Assembly: GCA_021030915.1 (NCBI GenBank)
Contig: JAGEMR010000248.1
Location: 1 to 20,664, forward strand
Direction: 5' to 3'
Source: Astrothelium macrocarpum
Lineage: Eukaryota; Ascomycota; Dothideomycetes; Trypetheliales; Trypetheliaceae
DNA: 20,664 nucleotides
Shown here: positions 1 through 9,862 of the stretch, piece after piece
Layout: the number at the start of each line of letters is the position of its first letter
Numbering within the stretch: the stretch's first letter is position 1
Program-made: the position numbers and the translations under genes
The notes under the pieces: model-generated
What the model was told of the DNA's origin: nothing
Seen by the model: the letters and a program-made list of their open reading frames with translations, nothing else
Database searches by the model: none

Positions 1-339
1 AATATAATTATAAAAAATAATAAAAATAATAAAATTATTTTATATATTCTATTTATATCTAAATTCGGAATTAATTTAATTTCTGGACGGAAATTTTATT
101 ATAATTATTATTTAATCGATTTAATATTGTCATTAATTTTTATTATTATTGATTAAAAATAAAAATTCAAAATGGAATATATATTATATAAAATATTCTG
201 AATCAATTATAAATAAAAATTTATAAATACCAAAATTAATATAATGAATTGATTATATTTATAATTAATCAAAATATTAATCAATTTTAAATAAAATATA
301 AAATGATTTTATATATTAATAAAAATCAAATTGAAATAT

Positions 340-3264
340 TATTTTGATATCGGAAATTTGGCCATTTTGGAGATCAAATTTTATATCAATTTTATAAAAT
401 GACCATTCTAAATAAAACGATTCTTATTATAGATAAAAATATTTTATATGAGATTTATATTTATATCAAAATCAGAAAAATACGAAAAAAAAATAATAAA
501 AAAAAAACCATTTATTTTCGAATTAGTCTTTATAAATATCTATAATTTTATTAAAAAAATTTATAATAATGAATGATATTTTCTATATATTATAAATAAT
601 TATTTTAGAAAATATTGGATTTTTTTATTAAAAATAAAAAAGAAAATTATAAAAATTCTTTCAATTTAAAAATTAAAAATAAAATAAAAAATAAAATTTA
701 TATTGAAATTCATATATTTTGATAATATAAGAAAATTATTTAAAATAATCAAAAAATGGAAAAAGGAATTTGATATAAATTCCAATTCAATAAAATCATA
801 TAATTTAATATAAAATAAATTTATTGAAAAAAATATCCAAATTTTAAAAAAAGATATAAAATCAATATTAAAAAAAATCATTTTTTTAAATAAATTCTAA
901 TCTGAAATTTTAAAAATCGGAATATATATACGGAATCGAATAATTATTAGATCAGAAATTAATAAATAAAAAATTTTATCAAAAAAAACCTTTTATGGAA
1001 TCAAATTATTAATTAATTATATTCGAATTTGAAAATATAAAATATATTTTTATATTAATCCAAAATTTTTATTTAAATGATCAGATAAATTTATGAATAA
1101 AAAAAGATTAGAAATATTTATTAATTATAAGAATAATATTATGAAATAATATAAAATATAAATATTTAATAAAAAAATAATGATTAAAATTTTAATAAAT
1201 GATATACGATTTAATGAAAATGAAAGAATCGTATATAAAAATTTAAATTTTTTAATTAATATCATTTCAAATATTATTTTAATTAAAAATTTAATAAAAA
1301 GATTATTAAAATCAGAAATTCAGAAATGTATATTATTTTATATCAAAATTCTATTATAAAAAAAAATAAATAATAAATTAATTAAAAGATTTTTAGAAAT
1401 GAATTATGAAAAAATAATCAAAAATCCGAATCAAAATATTATAAATAAAATGATATAAAAAGAATAAAAAATTTCCATTAATTAAAAAATTAGAAAAAAT
1501 AAAAAATAAAAAAAGGATGATGATGAGAATCCAGATCAATTTCAAATAAAAATATTTCGAATTTTATTTATAATTATTATAAAAATAAAATCAGATAATT
1601 TTATTAAAATTAATTGAATATTATTTATTATTAAAATCAAAAAAATTTCTGAATTTAAAATATATGATAAAATTATTAATGATCCGGAATGGAAATATAT
1701 ATGAAAAAATATTATTAATAAAAAAATATAAATATTTATTATTAATAATATCTGAAAAATGGTATTTCAATTAAAAGAATCAAATATCATCATTTTTAAA
1801 TAAATATTTAAAATCAAATATAATACTGACGGATTAATTAAAAAATTCAAAATAAAATTCGTTATTAGAAATTTTTTATAAAAATTCGAAATTAATTTTG
1901 AAAAAATATTTATATTAATTATTCAATATAATATATTACGGATATTTATAACCATAATTTATATAAAAGATTTTAAAATATATAATATAAATATTAATAA
2001 TATTTTTATCAAATTCTTTTTAAAAAAAGATATTTATATGATAAATTTATTAAATATTTTTCTTTTATCAGAAATATATTTTTATATTCTACGAAATTTA
2101 TATAATCTGAAATAAATTATATAAAATTAGAATCAGTATTATATTATAAAAATAGAAAAATTCAATTTTGAATAAAACGAAATAAATTTTTATTTATTTA
2201 TTTAATTAAAAAAAAATTTCATAATTCTGATATATATTAATAATATTATAATCATCAAAAAAAAATTAAAAAATATTCAATAATTCAAAAATATCTTTAA
2301 TATTATATTTAAAATCAAAAATTTAAAAAAAATTCTGAAAATTCTGAAAATTCAAATAATATAAAATTAAATTAAAAAAATTCTATAATTTGATCAAATA
2401 TATTATATTCAAAATATTCTTTTAGAATTTTATATAAATAAAGATAATATTAATTTAATCAGATTATTTATGGATTTATATAAAAATCTTTAATCAATAA
2501 ATTTTAATAATAATAGAATAAATAAATAAAAATATATTAAAAGAATCGGAAAATGGATATATCTAAAAATCCAGATCAGATCAGATATTATTTTTATATT
2601 TGAAAGATTGAATCAATATTTTAAAAATCTAATAAATTTTCATATATTGATATTAAAAAAATTGAATCGATATATTCAGTCAAATAAGAATTTTAAAATT
2701 ATATTTTATAAAAATCATTCAGATATTCTATTTGAATATTTTGATTTAAATTATATTATAAATAAAATAAATAGAATATCTATTTTAAAAAATATATTTA
2801 TTTTTATTAAAAATCCAATTTCGTGAATGAATAAAAAATAAAAATCAATAATAATATTAATAATAAAAACGGAATATATAATAATATATAAATATATAAA
2901 ATAATTTCAATAAATTATTCAAATTTTGAAAAATATAAAATGAGAATATTTGATTAAATCTTTTTTTTTTAAATTAATTATAAAAAAAAATTAAAAATTT
3001 ATTTTTAATTCGTCCGTCAGAATAATAATTAAATTTCAAAAAAATAATCAGATTATATTAACATTAATAAAAAATATATATATTCATGAATAATTAAAAT
3101 ATATTGATATTATTTATTATTATATGCGGATATTATAATAAATAAAACAGATTATTATTGAATTTATTTCCAATTCTGATATAATGATTAATGAATTAAT
3201 CAAATTTAAAACTAATTCTAATTTTCAGATATTTATTCAATAATTCGGATTAATGGAATATTGA
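340..3264 (+). pseudogene. Copia Pol polyprotein fossil (integrase, reverse transcriptase, RNase H)
   Basis: This is the dead remnant of the enzyme that copied and inserted the retrotransposon. At 345-365 a pre-integrase motif (RKFGHFG) is preceded by TGA and TAT where the family has Trp-His. Around 586-612 the integrase core reads INNYFRKYW, with Asn where the family has Asp. At 1040-1230 lies the typical integrase C-terminal stretch (KIYFYINPKF ... DIRFNENE). The reverse transcriptase begins near 1805 (IFKIKYNTDG). Its active-site box at 2233-2244 reads Tyr-Ile-Asn-Asn instead of Tyr-x-Asp-Asp. An open piece at 2608-2826 is RNase H, ending in the ISW-like box. The tail near 3100-3264 (LKYIDIIYYYMR ... 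FGLMEY) is the standard copia C-terminus. A frameshift lies near 543; downstream the frame is constant. Stops occur throughout, so no product is expected. Residues 1-340 may be the protease region but I cannot prove it. Confidence 0.85.
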
Positions 3265-3315
3265 TTTTTAGATCTAAAAAGAAATATTAAAAATATACAA
3301 TTCAGAAGAATAATA

Positions 3316-3518
3316 TCATTTAAGAATCCCAATCAGAATTAATATAAAAAGAAAAGAACTTCGTCCGCTTCTCCTCCATCATTTCATTTATATCTATCAA
3401 TTCATTAATTAACACATCAATAAATAATACAATTGGCAGTTCCTTCTACAGTAGCTCTGTGAGCGTTATCCTGAATGTCCTTACTTCCACTGCACCATCT
3501 TAGAGCCTGTATTCAACA
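3316..3518 (+). repeat. Probable 3' LTR of the copia element
   Basis: Starting about 50 bases after the Pol terminus there is a purine-rich stretch, a TATA-like box (TATAAAAA at 3343-3350), an AATAAATAATAC polyadenylation-like signal near 3419-3430, and an end in CAACA at 3518, as expected of a short copia LTR of about 200 bp. From 3358 to 3518 the base composition is far less AT-rich than the coding part. The start is a guess, because a terminal TG is not visible. The matching 5' LTR is outside the window, so the assignment rests on position and signals. Confidence 0.4.
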
Positions 3519-4870
3519 GAACCGTTCGTTTAATTAAATAATTTAATTAGATATTATATTATATTATATTATATATATTAATTAATTAAAGATTATTATA
3601 TAAATCTAATAGAAATTTATATGAAAATATATATTAAATATTTTTCGAAAACGGGAATATTATATTTTATGAATATAATTTCATCATATTTTTGATTTTT
3701 TATTATTCGATATTAATTTTATATTTGAAAATTATATGAATATTATTGGATTATTATTTATTTTATCATTTTATATTATAAATATCGCAAATACGTCTAT
3801 TCATAAAATCCGTTTTTAATATTCGATAAAATATTATTTAAAATGAAAAAGAATAAATTTAAAAATAAAAATTATGAAAAATATAAAATCAAATAATTTT
3901 CGAATTACGAATTTATTTTACGTATTTTATTCGTTTTAAAAAAAAATATAATAAAAAAATAAATAAAAAATAATGGAATAAAATGATTATAATTAAAATA
4001 ATCAAATCGTGATATATTTTTATTTATTATTCTTTAAAAAATCTATTATTGAAGAAAACGATTTTATTAATTATAAAAGATTATAAATAATATAATAATT
4101 TATTTCGAATTATTTTGATAATCATTTTTCAATCAGATTTTTTATTTTCCGATCAAATAATTCATTTTTTTTAATATATTCAATTATTTTAAAACATCAA
4201 AAATTTGAATCTGATAAAAATATAAAATTGAAATTTTCAAATATTATTTCTTTTAATATCGATTTTTTTCTTTTATTTATATCAAATTTAATAAAAAATT
4301 AAAAAAAAAATGATAATATTCAGATTTAAATAAATATAATAAAATCAATTACGTTTTTATTTATCTTTGAAAATGATATATTATTGAATATTTATTAATA
4401 ATAATTATATTATATTATATTAATATATTATAAAAATCTATAAATTATTTGAATTATCTTTTTAATATTATATATAAATATGAATTCTTTTTTATCTATT
4501 TCTTTTTCTATCTTTTCATTTATATTTTTATTAAATGATAATATTAGAAAATGGTTATATAATAATAATACGGAAAATGATTAATTTTTATAATATAAAA
4601 TATAAATATATAAATATAATAAAAAAGAAGAATTTGTATTTAAATATAAATTGAAATATATTAAAAAATATAATAATATTTAAATCAATCATATTTTTAA
4701 AATATTTAAATAATATATTGAATAGAAAATAATAATTTCTGAAAAATATTTTATAATCGTATAATATAATATTATAAATACTATTTATATCTTCTATTGG
4801 AAAATCTTCAATATCTAGAATTTGATATATTTTTTGCAGAAATTAATATTAATATGATCAATCAAGAATT
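3519..4870. other. AT-rich isochore without identifiable gene
   Basis: Composition is like the copia fossil. There are no ORFs of meaningful length, and I could not match any frame to a known transposon protein. A minus-strand reading of about 4040-4320 is Lys/Ile/Asn-rich with few stops and might be a fossil coding region, but I could not name it. Alternating TTAAT/ATATT runs near 3540-3600 are simple-sequence DNA. Confidence 0.6.
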
Positions 4871-5190
4871 ATGATCAGTTCATTATAGCGGGTTTCGTAC
4901 GTATGAGATTTGAAGATCTGACGAGTGTAACCAGTCGACTTATGGATTAGAGAGGCAATAGCAGCAGCCATGGTAGTCATAGAAATATGGACTGCTCAAA
5001 CATGCTTTATCGAACGCACCCTCCTTCGTGATCAAAATCGGTTCAGAATATATTAATAAAATAAAATCGTTAAGGCCAGCAATGGCTACGATTATAAATC
5101 ATATTCCGTAAATTCTTCTCCGTTTCGCGTTGTCTATAAAAATCTCCCTCAATCAGACCAATTATATCCGGCGGAAGGATTATATATTAT
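4871..5190. other. Less AT-rich patch inside the isochore, identity unknown
   Basis: Bases 4880-5050 and 5075-5185 have near-normal composition (all four bases, intact CA and CC dinucleotides), while DNA on both sides is heavily AT-biased. No frame on either strand is long, and no protein family is recognisable. It could be the relatively protected end (for example an LTR) of another retroelement, or a scrap of unique DNA between two mutated repeats. Confidence 0.5.
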
Positions 5191-5595
5191 GATCCTAATC
5201 AGATTTTATAATCTAATTTTTTTTCATTAATCAAATTTATATCCATTTTTTTTAAAAATTATTTATATTATATAATATTTTTTTCTTTCGTAAATTATTC
5301 CGTTATTATATTATATGTTAAATAATAATCCAATTATATAAAAATCGTAAAATTTAGAATAAAATTTTTCTAAATTTTTAACGGCCTATAAAATATTAAT
5401 GATATATATAATATAACTATCTATGATTTAAAAATTCCCGTCTATCTGACGATCTCAGAATATATACAAATATAAAGGTGTCCTATATCTTTATCAAATG
5501 ACATTACATTCATTAATTAATGAGACCAGTTTCAGATCTGATTGAAAGCCAAATAATACCGTGTCAGATGATTTTTCTCTATTTTCGTTTCTCAC
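5191..5595. other. AT-rich spacer, no gene seen
   Basis: Mostly A/T, with a milder segment from about 5478 to 5590. No coding or RNA signature was found. Confidence 0.5.
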
Positions 5596-5695
5596 CTATT
5601 TGAACTCCCTCATTTATTTGAATTCCCTCATTTACTTGAACCCCCTTATCTATTTGAATTTCTTCATTTATTTGAATCTCCTCAGCCGTTCGAAT
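5596..5695. repeat. 18-bp minisatellite, 5 full copies plus a partial sixth
   Basis: Units start at 5596, 5614, 5632, 5650 and 5668, with a partial unit at 5686. The consensus is roughly CTATTTGAATTCCCTCAT, and units differ mainly by C/T changes. The period is a multiple of three. On the minus strand one frame stays open through the array and encodes a six-residue repeat close to N-E-G-V-Q-I; plus-strand frames are also open. It may be the remnant of a repeat-containing (coiled-coil-like) coding segment such as a retroelement gag, but this is inference. Confidence 0.85.
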
Positions 5696-6566
5696 TATCT
5701 ATTAATTTATTGGATTCTTTAATCTTTCCATTTTTCTTCTATCAATATCAAATTTCTCATTCAGAATTTACGGTCAAATTTTTTATTTTTTACGTATTTA
5801 TATTTAAATTGAATTTGAATTCATTCCAATAATATAAATCAGATATAATTAATAAATATAATTTTTATTTATTAATTATATAATAAAAATATTATAATAA
5901 ATAAAAAAAATTAATGAATTGATATAAATGAATTATTTTTAAAAATAAAAAATCTGAATTATATTATATTTATTAATTATTATAAATATTCATATATCAG
6001 AATGAAAAATATTTTAAATGAATATTTAAATCAGAATTTTTAAAAAATTAAAATTTTGATTAAAAAAATATATATAATAATAAATAATATATTCAATTTA
6101 TTTATAATTATTTATTTAAAAATAAATTTTGAAAAAATCAATAATATAAAAAAAATCGATATATATATATTATAATAAATAATAAAAAAAGAATAATTAA
6201 AATATATCAATATAAAAATAATTAAAATAAATAATTTCATTATAAATATTATTAAATTTTTAATTATAAATATAAATATTATTATATTTTAAATAATTGA
6301 TTTATATCAAATTTTTAATTTATATTTAAATAAAATTATAAAAATAAAATTGAATTTTATATCTAATAAAAAATTGATAAAATAATTTAATAAAATTTTA
6401 TTTTTATCATTTAATATAGATATTGTTTTCGATTATAATAATTACTGATAAAATATTATTTTTATTGATTTTTTTTTTATTTTTAAATTGAAAAATTATA
6501 TTTTTCATGATCAGATAATGAATTTAATAATATTTATATATTATAAAAAATATTAAAATAAATATA
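5696..6566. other. AT-rich isochore, no gene seen; insertion site of pogo element
   Basis: Very AT-rich after about 5770. No usable ORF and no protein similarity that I can see. It ends in the TA dinucleotide (6565-6566) into which the downstream transposon inserted. Confidence 0.55.
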
Positions 6567-6633
6567 ACGTATCTGCATAGCGAGCGGAACAACATAGCGA
6601 GCGGAACACCGTTCCGCATTTGTACGAACTTTT
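6567..6633 (+). repeat. Left terminal inverted repeat of pogo-type element
   Basis: It starts ACGTATCTGC and contains a 17-bp direct repeat, CATAGCGAGCGGAACA(A/C), at 6576-6592 and 6593-6609. A 7-bp-stem palindrome follows (GCGGAAC-ACC-GTTCCGC, 6601-6617). Subterminal repeats of this kind are candidate transposase binding sites. GC content is much higher than in the interior. Confidence 0.92.
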
Positions 6634-6665
6634 CTTTTTGACGCGACTTTTTTCTATATATAAAA

Positions 6666-8320
6666 ATGGAAACATTTTCTAAAAAAAATAGAATAATTAT
6701 AATTTTCGAAATTTTAAAAAGAGATCAAAAATTTAATATACGAAAGATTATTCAAATTTATAAAATTTTTTATACGATATTAATTATTCGATACGACAGC
6801 CGATAATCATGATATGATATTTCAATTAATTCAATAAATTTTATTAAAATAAAAAAAGAAATGATTCTGAATCATATTATAAATTTAATTAATCGCGGTT
6901 TTTTATTTAAATAAAATGATATATAAAATACAATTGATTATTTATATAAAATTTGAAATATATTATATATCAGATTTTAATGAATTATAAATTTTATATA
7001 ATGATAATCATTATTTAAAATATGATTCTGATAAAAGATTGATTATCAAAAAATATTAATTGAAAATTCTATAATTATATAAAACTGATTTGATTTCGTA
7101 TATAATATAATCAATAAATATGAAATTATTAATATTAATATTTATAATTTTAATAAAACTGATTTTTTAATGAAAATATTATCATATATAAAAATTATTA
7201 TTATTTTAGATTATAAAAAAAGATTTTATATGAAATAATCTGATAATCGAAAATGGATTTTAATAATTCAGAATATTTATATAAATAATTGGATATTATT
7301 TTTATATATTATTATAAAAGATAAATATCATTTTTTTTTTAATATATAAATAACAAATTTTTTATCATTTAATAAATTCATTCAAATATAAATAATTGAA
7401 TAATAAATAAAATTAATTTAGATTGATTATAATATTTTGAAAAATTTATAAAATTTTATACGATTAATAAATATCAATTTTTAATTTTTAATGGATATAA
7501 TAATTATTATTTTTTTGAATTCAATAATTATTATCAAAAAATGGATATTATTATTTTTTATATATTTTTATATTTATTATATATTCTTTAATTTTTTGAT
7601 ATAAGATATTTTAATCCTTTAAAAATTTTATATGATAAAAAAATTGAATATTTAATATGATTTCAATTTATATATATTATAAAAGATGACTTTTTTTTTA
7701 TCTTTAAAAAAATATTTTTTATTTTAATAAATAAAAAAAATATATAAATAGAATTTCGAATAATTAATTTTATTTTATATGATTTAAAATAAATGATTAA
7801 TTATTTAAATTTTAAATTTAGAATATTTATATCATCAAATTCTTATTTAATAAATATCATATTTATAAATTCAAATATATCTAAAATTATAAAAAATATA
7901 ATATGAAATTTTATAAATCTGAAATTTAAAATCGTAAAATATTAAAATAATTTTTTAATTTAATTATACGATCTAATTGATATATAAATAAAAGATATTT
8001 CAAAATTAATATATGAATTGATATTATTAAAAACGGAAAATAAAAATCTTCATATCATAAATGAAATATTAAATAAATATCGGAAAATCAAAAAAATTCG
8101 ATTATATATTAACGGATCATTTAATATTTTAGAAATAAATATATTATAATCATAAAAAGATATTATTGAAATTAAAGAAAATGATGTGTATGAAAAGAAT
8201 GGTCGTATAAATGGTAAAAATTCGCGTATATAATATTATAATAATTACAAATAATCTGGATATTATATATGAATATGTCAGATAAATTCTTTAATCTCTG
8301 AAAAAAAGAATAGCGATTAA
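6666..8320 (+). pseudogene. Fot1/pogo transposase fossil (psq-type HTH plus DDE_1)
   Basis: An ATG at 6666 opens a frame of 46 codons before the first stop (TAA at 6804; a TGA follows, typical of mutated CAA/CGA). It contains a psq-type helix-turn-helix profile (FEILKRDQKFNIRK, then IYK). Past the stops the frame continues with IINLINRGF, the usual DNA-binding-domain stretch. Around 7139-7180 the text IYNFNKTDFLM replaces the IYNFDExGF box that carries the first catalytic Asp, which is now Asn. At about 7240-7325 DNRKWILIIQNIY ... IIIKDKYH matches the conserved core. The last third (about 7490-7720) keeps the outline of the DGHxSH and QPLD boxes but is badly eroded. Many stops and at least one frame change are present, so it is non-functional. 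The 3' limit is approximate. Confidence 0.85.
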
Positions 8321-8360
8321 TTTTTATAATTGTAATATAATATTGTTGTGTTGATAAAAA

Positions 8361-8427
8361 AAAAATTCGTACGAGTGCGGAACAGTGTTCCGCTCGCTAT
8401 GTTGTTCCGCTCGCTATGCAGATACGC
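8361..8427 (-). repeat. Right terminal inverted repeat of pogo-type element
   Basis: This is the reverse complement of the left end, with the same 17-bp direct repeat (8385-8401 and 8402-8418) and the same 7-bp-stem palindrome (8377-8393). The outermost base is G here (read inward) against A at the left end, a transition compatible with RIP. Confidence 0.92.
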
Positions 8428-8640
8428 TAACTAAAAAATTTTAAAATATGATATTAATTATTGATAAATTTTTGAATAAATTAAATACGGTTTTTTATTT
8501 TATTTATTTTTAATATCAATATAAATATTTATAATATTTTAATAATTAAATTTAATGATAATTTTTATTCGTATAAATTTTAATTATATTTTAAAATTAA
8601 TCTCATTTTAATTATTATTATAATTGTTGAATTAAATGAG
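8428..8640. other. AT-rich tail ending at a sharp compositional boundary
   Basis: AT-rich flank of the transposon insertion, resuming the sequence left of 6566. Composition switches to normal near 8635-8660 within a few tens of bases. Confidence 0.6.
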
Positions 8641-9862
8641 TTCGAATCTATGGTGTTGAGAATTTGGTGGGTGTGCACGGAGCGTGCCTGTGCACGGAGC
8701 CGGGACTACTCCTAGTGGATGCAATAAGAAATTTCACTCGCGATCGTGAAAAACGTAATTTGCGGCAGACCTTGCCGGGAGACCCTCAATAAAAGTAGAC
8801 GGGAATAACTGAGAATTTATTTCTCAAAAAGTTATTGATGGATTATTCACAGTTCATAAATGTTTCGAGTGACATGGGGTTCTCCCTGCGAGGCCTACCG
8901 CGAATTATATCTTTCACAGAACTGCATGCACTAATGGCCAGTGGTGGGTGAAGAATTCTTCCAGGTGACTCATAAGCTTTCCATCTGGTCTACAAGGCTT
9001 ATTTTAGCTCAATATTGGCACTATACCCGGTACCTTTCCACAGAGACGACGCGATTGTAAAGTATGGGAGAAATTTTTCCAGCCTGCTGTTTGATCCATG
9101 ACTACAGCGTTCTGCGTGCTTGCTCGCCCGACTGATTTGTTGCTTTCTCTACTGCACGAGGGAGTGCATATCCAGGAGAATAGAAAGTTGAAAAGGCATG
9201 TAGATGCCAAAAACCTTAGAATGTGCTAGCTAAATGACCGGTAATGGTTCGTGGTTGGTGAGAATCTACGGCGAGCAGAAGGGAAGCCAGTACAGAAGTA
9301 GAGGTTCAGAGCGAAGAATGTTGTAACATGGCAGTTTGGAAGGCCGCGAAAGATTGGGACTAGAATGCCCCCTTACTTGTCACATCAATCGTCTTGAAGA
9401 GATGTGCAAGAGTATTCTTCGTCATTATCTGATTTGAACTGCTCTTGATAATTCATGTGCTGAGTTGTGCTGACTGAATAGTAGAAATGTAAGCTTTCGC
9501 TCAGCAAGACTAGGTAGCTTCGAAGAAACAGTATAAAAAAAGTCAAGGACGCCGCCTGTGCTGATAGTAGTGGTACCAACTCCGTCGCTCATTTTTCAGT
9601 ATTGTCTGTAAACGCGGCAAGAAAACGAAATCCTGCCATGCTGGTTTTACATGTACGAGGATTGCTAATGGGATCGTTGAAGGAAGAAGAAAGAAAATCA
9701 GATTGGCCTCCCATAAGCCATCCAGGAAGGAAAAGGGTATATCCTCCACAAAAAGCCTTCCGAAAACTCGCTTGTGATCCACAAAACTCCAAATGCAAAA
9801 GGAAAGTTACCATCACTGGAAGAGAATCTCACGGCTCAATGGCCCCCATTTCCCAGCCTTGT
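8641..9862. other. Balanced-composition intergenic DNA downstream of the arrestin gene
   Basis: Short frames exist on both strands (for example minus 9004-9210, 9385-9579, 9543-9782 and plus 9602-9874), but most begin at TTG or GTG, overlap one another and resemble nothing. I therefore call no gene. Small structures seen: an 11-bp direct repeat GTGCACGGAGC (8673-8683 and 8690-8700) and a palindrome at 8810-8826 (TGAGAA-TTTAT-TTCTCA). The part adjacent to 9863 should hold the arrestin 3' UTR. Confidence 0.45.

Larger units (their letters stand above)
1..3518 (+). mobile_element. Ty1/copia LTR retrotransposon, RIP-degraded, 5' part outside window
   Basis: The order of recognisable pieces is pre-integrase, integrase, reverse transcriptase, RNase H, then a probable LTR, which is the Ty1/copia (not Ty3/gypsy) order. 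The 5' LTR and gag should lie left of base 1. The element is extremely AT-rich and full of stop codons, yet it stays in one reading frame from about base 600 to 3264, so nearly all the damage is base substitution rather than indels. The right limit is set by an LTR-like ...CAACA end at 3518 and is less certain than the coding identification. Confidence 0.85.
6567..8427 (+). mobile_element. Fot1/pogo-type DNA transposon, complete, RIP-degraded (1,861 bp)
   Basis: Two 67-base terminal inverted repeats bound the element (6567-6633 and 8361-8427). They match with five differences, all transitions. TA dinucleotides flank it at 6565-6566 and 8428-8429, the target duplication of the Tc1/mariner superfamily. 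The length of about 1.86 kb is normal for fungal Fot1/Pot2-like elements. One interior transposase fossil runs on the plus strand. The interior is almost pure A/T, but the ends are GC-rich. It cannot be autonomous; whether the ends could still be recognised by a transposase supplied elsewhere is unknown. Confidence 0.92.

Noticed and set aside
666..881. 71-codon minus-strand frame, hydrophobic
   Set aside because: It is the complement of the copia integrase region in A/T-only DNA; the Phe/Ile/Asn composition is a by-product of AT richness.
2608..2826. 72-codon plus-strand frame as an independent gene
   Set aside because: It is a stop-free piece of the copia RNase H region in the same frame as the rest of Pol; it has no ATG start.
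5596..5695. CRISPR-like array
   Set aside because: Units are contiguous 18-bp tandem repeats without spacers, in a eukaryotic sequence; it is a minisatellite.
1..8640. Mitochondrial DNA as explanation for the AT richness
   Set aside because: Readable contents are nuclear transposons (copia, pogo) with RIP-type stops, and no mitochondrial genes, rRNA or tRNAs are visible.
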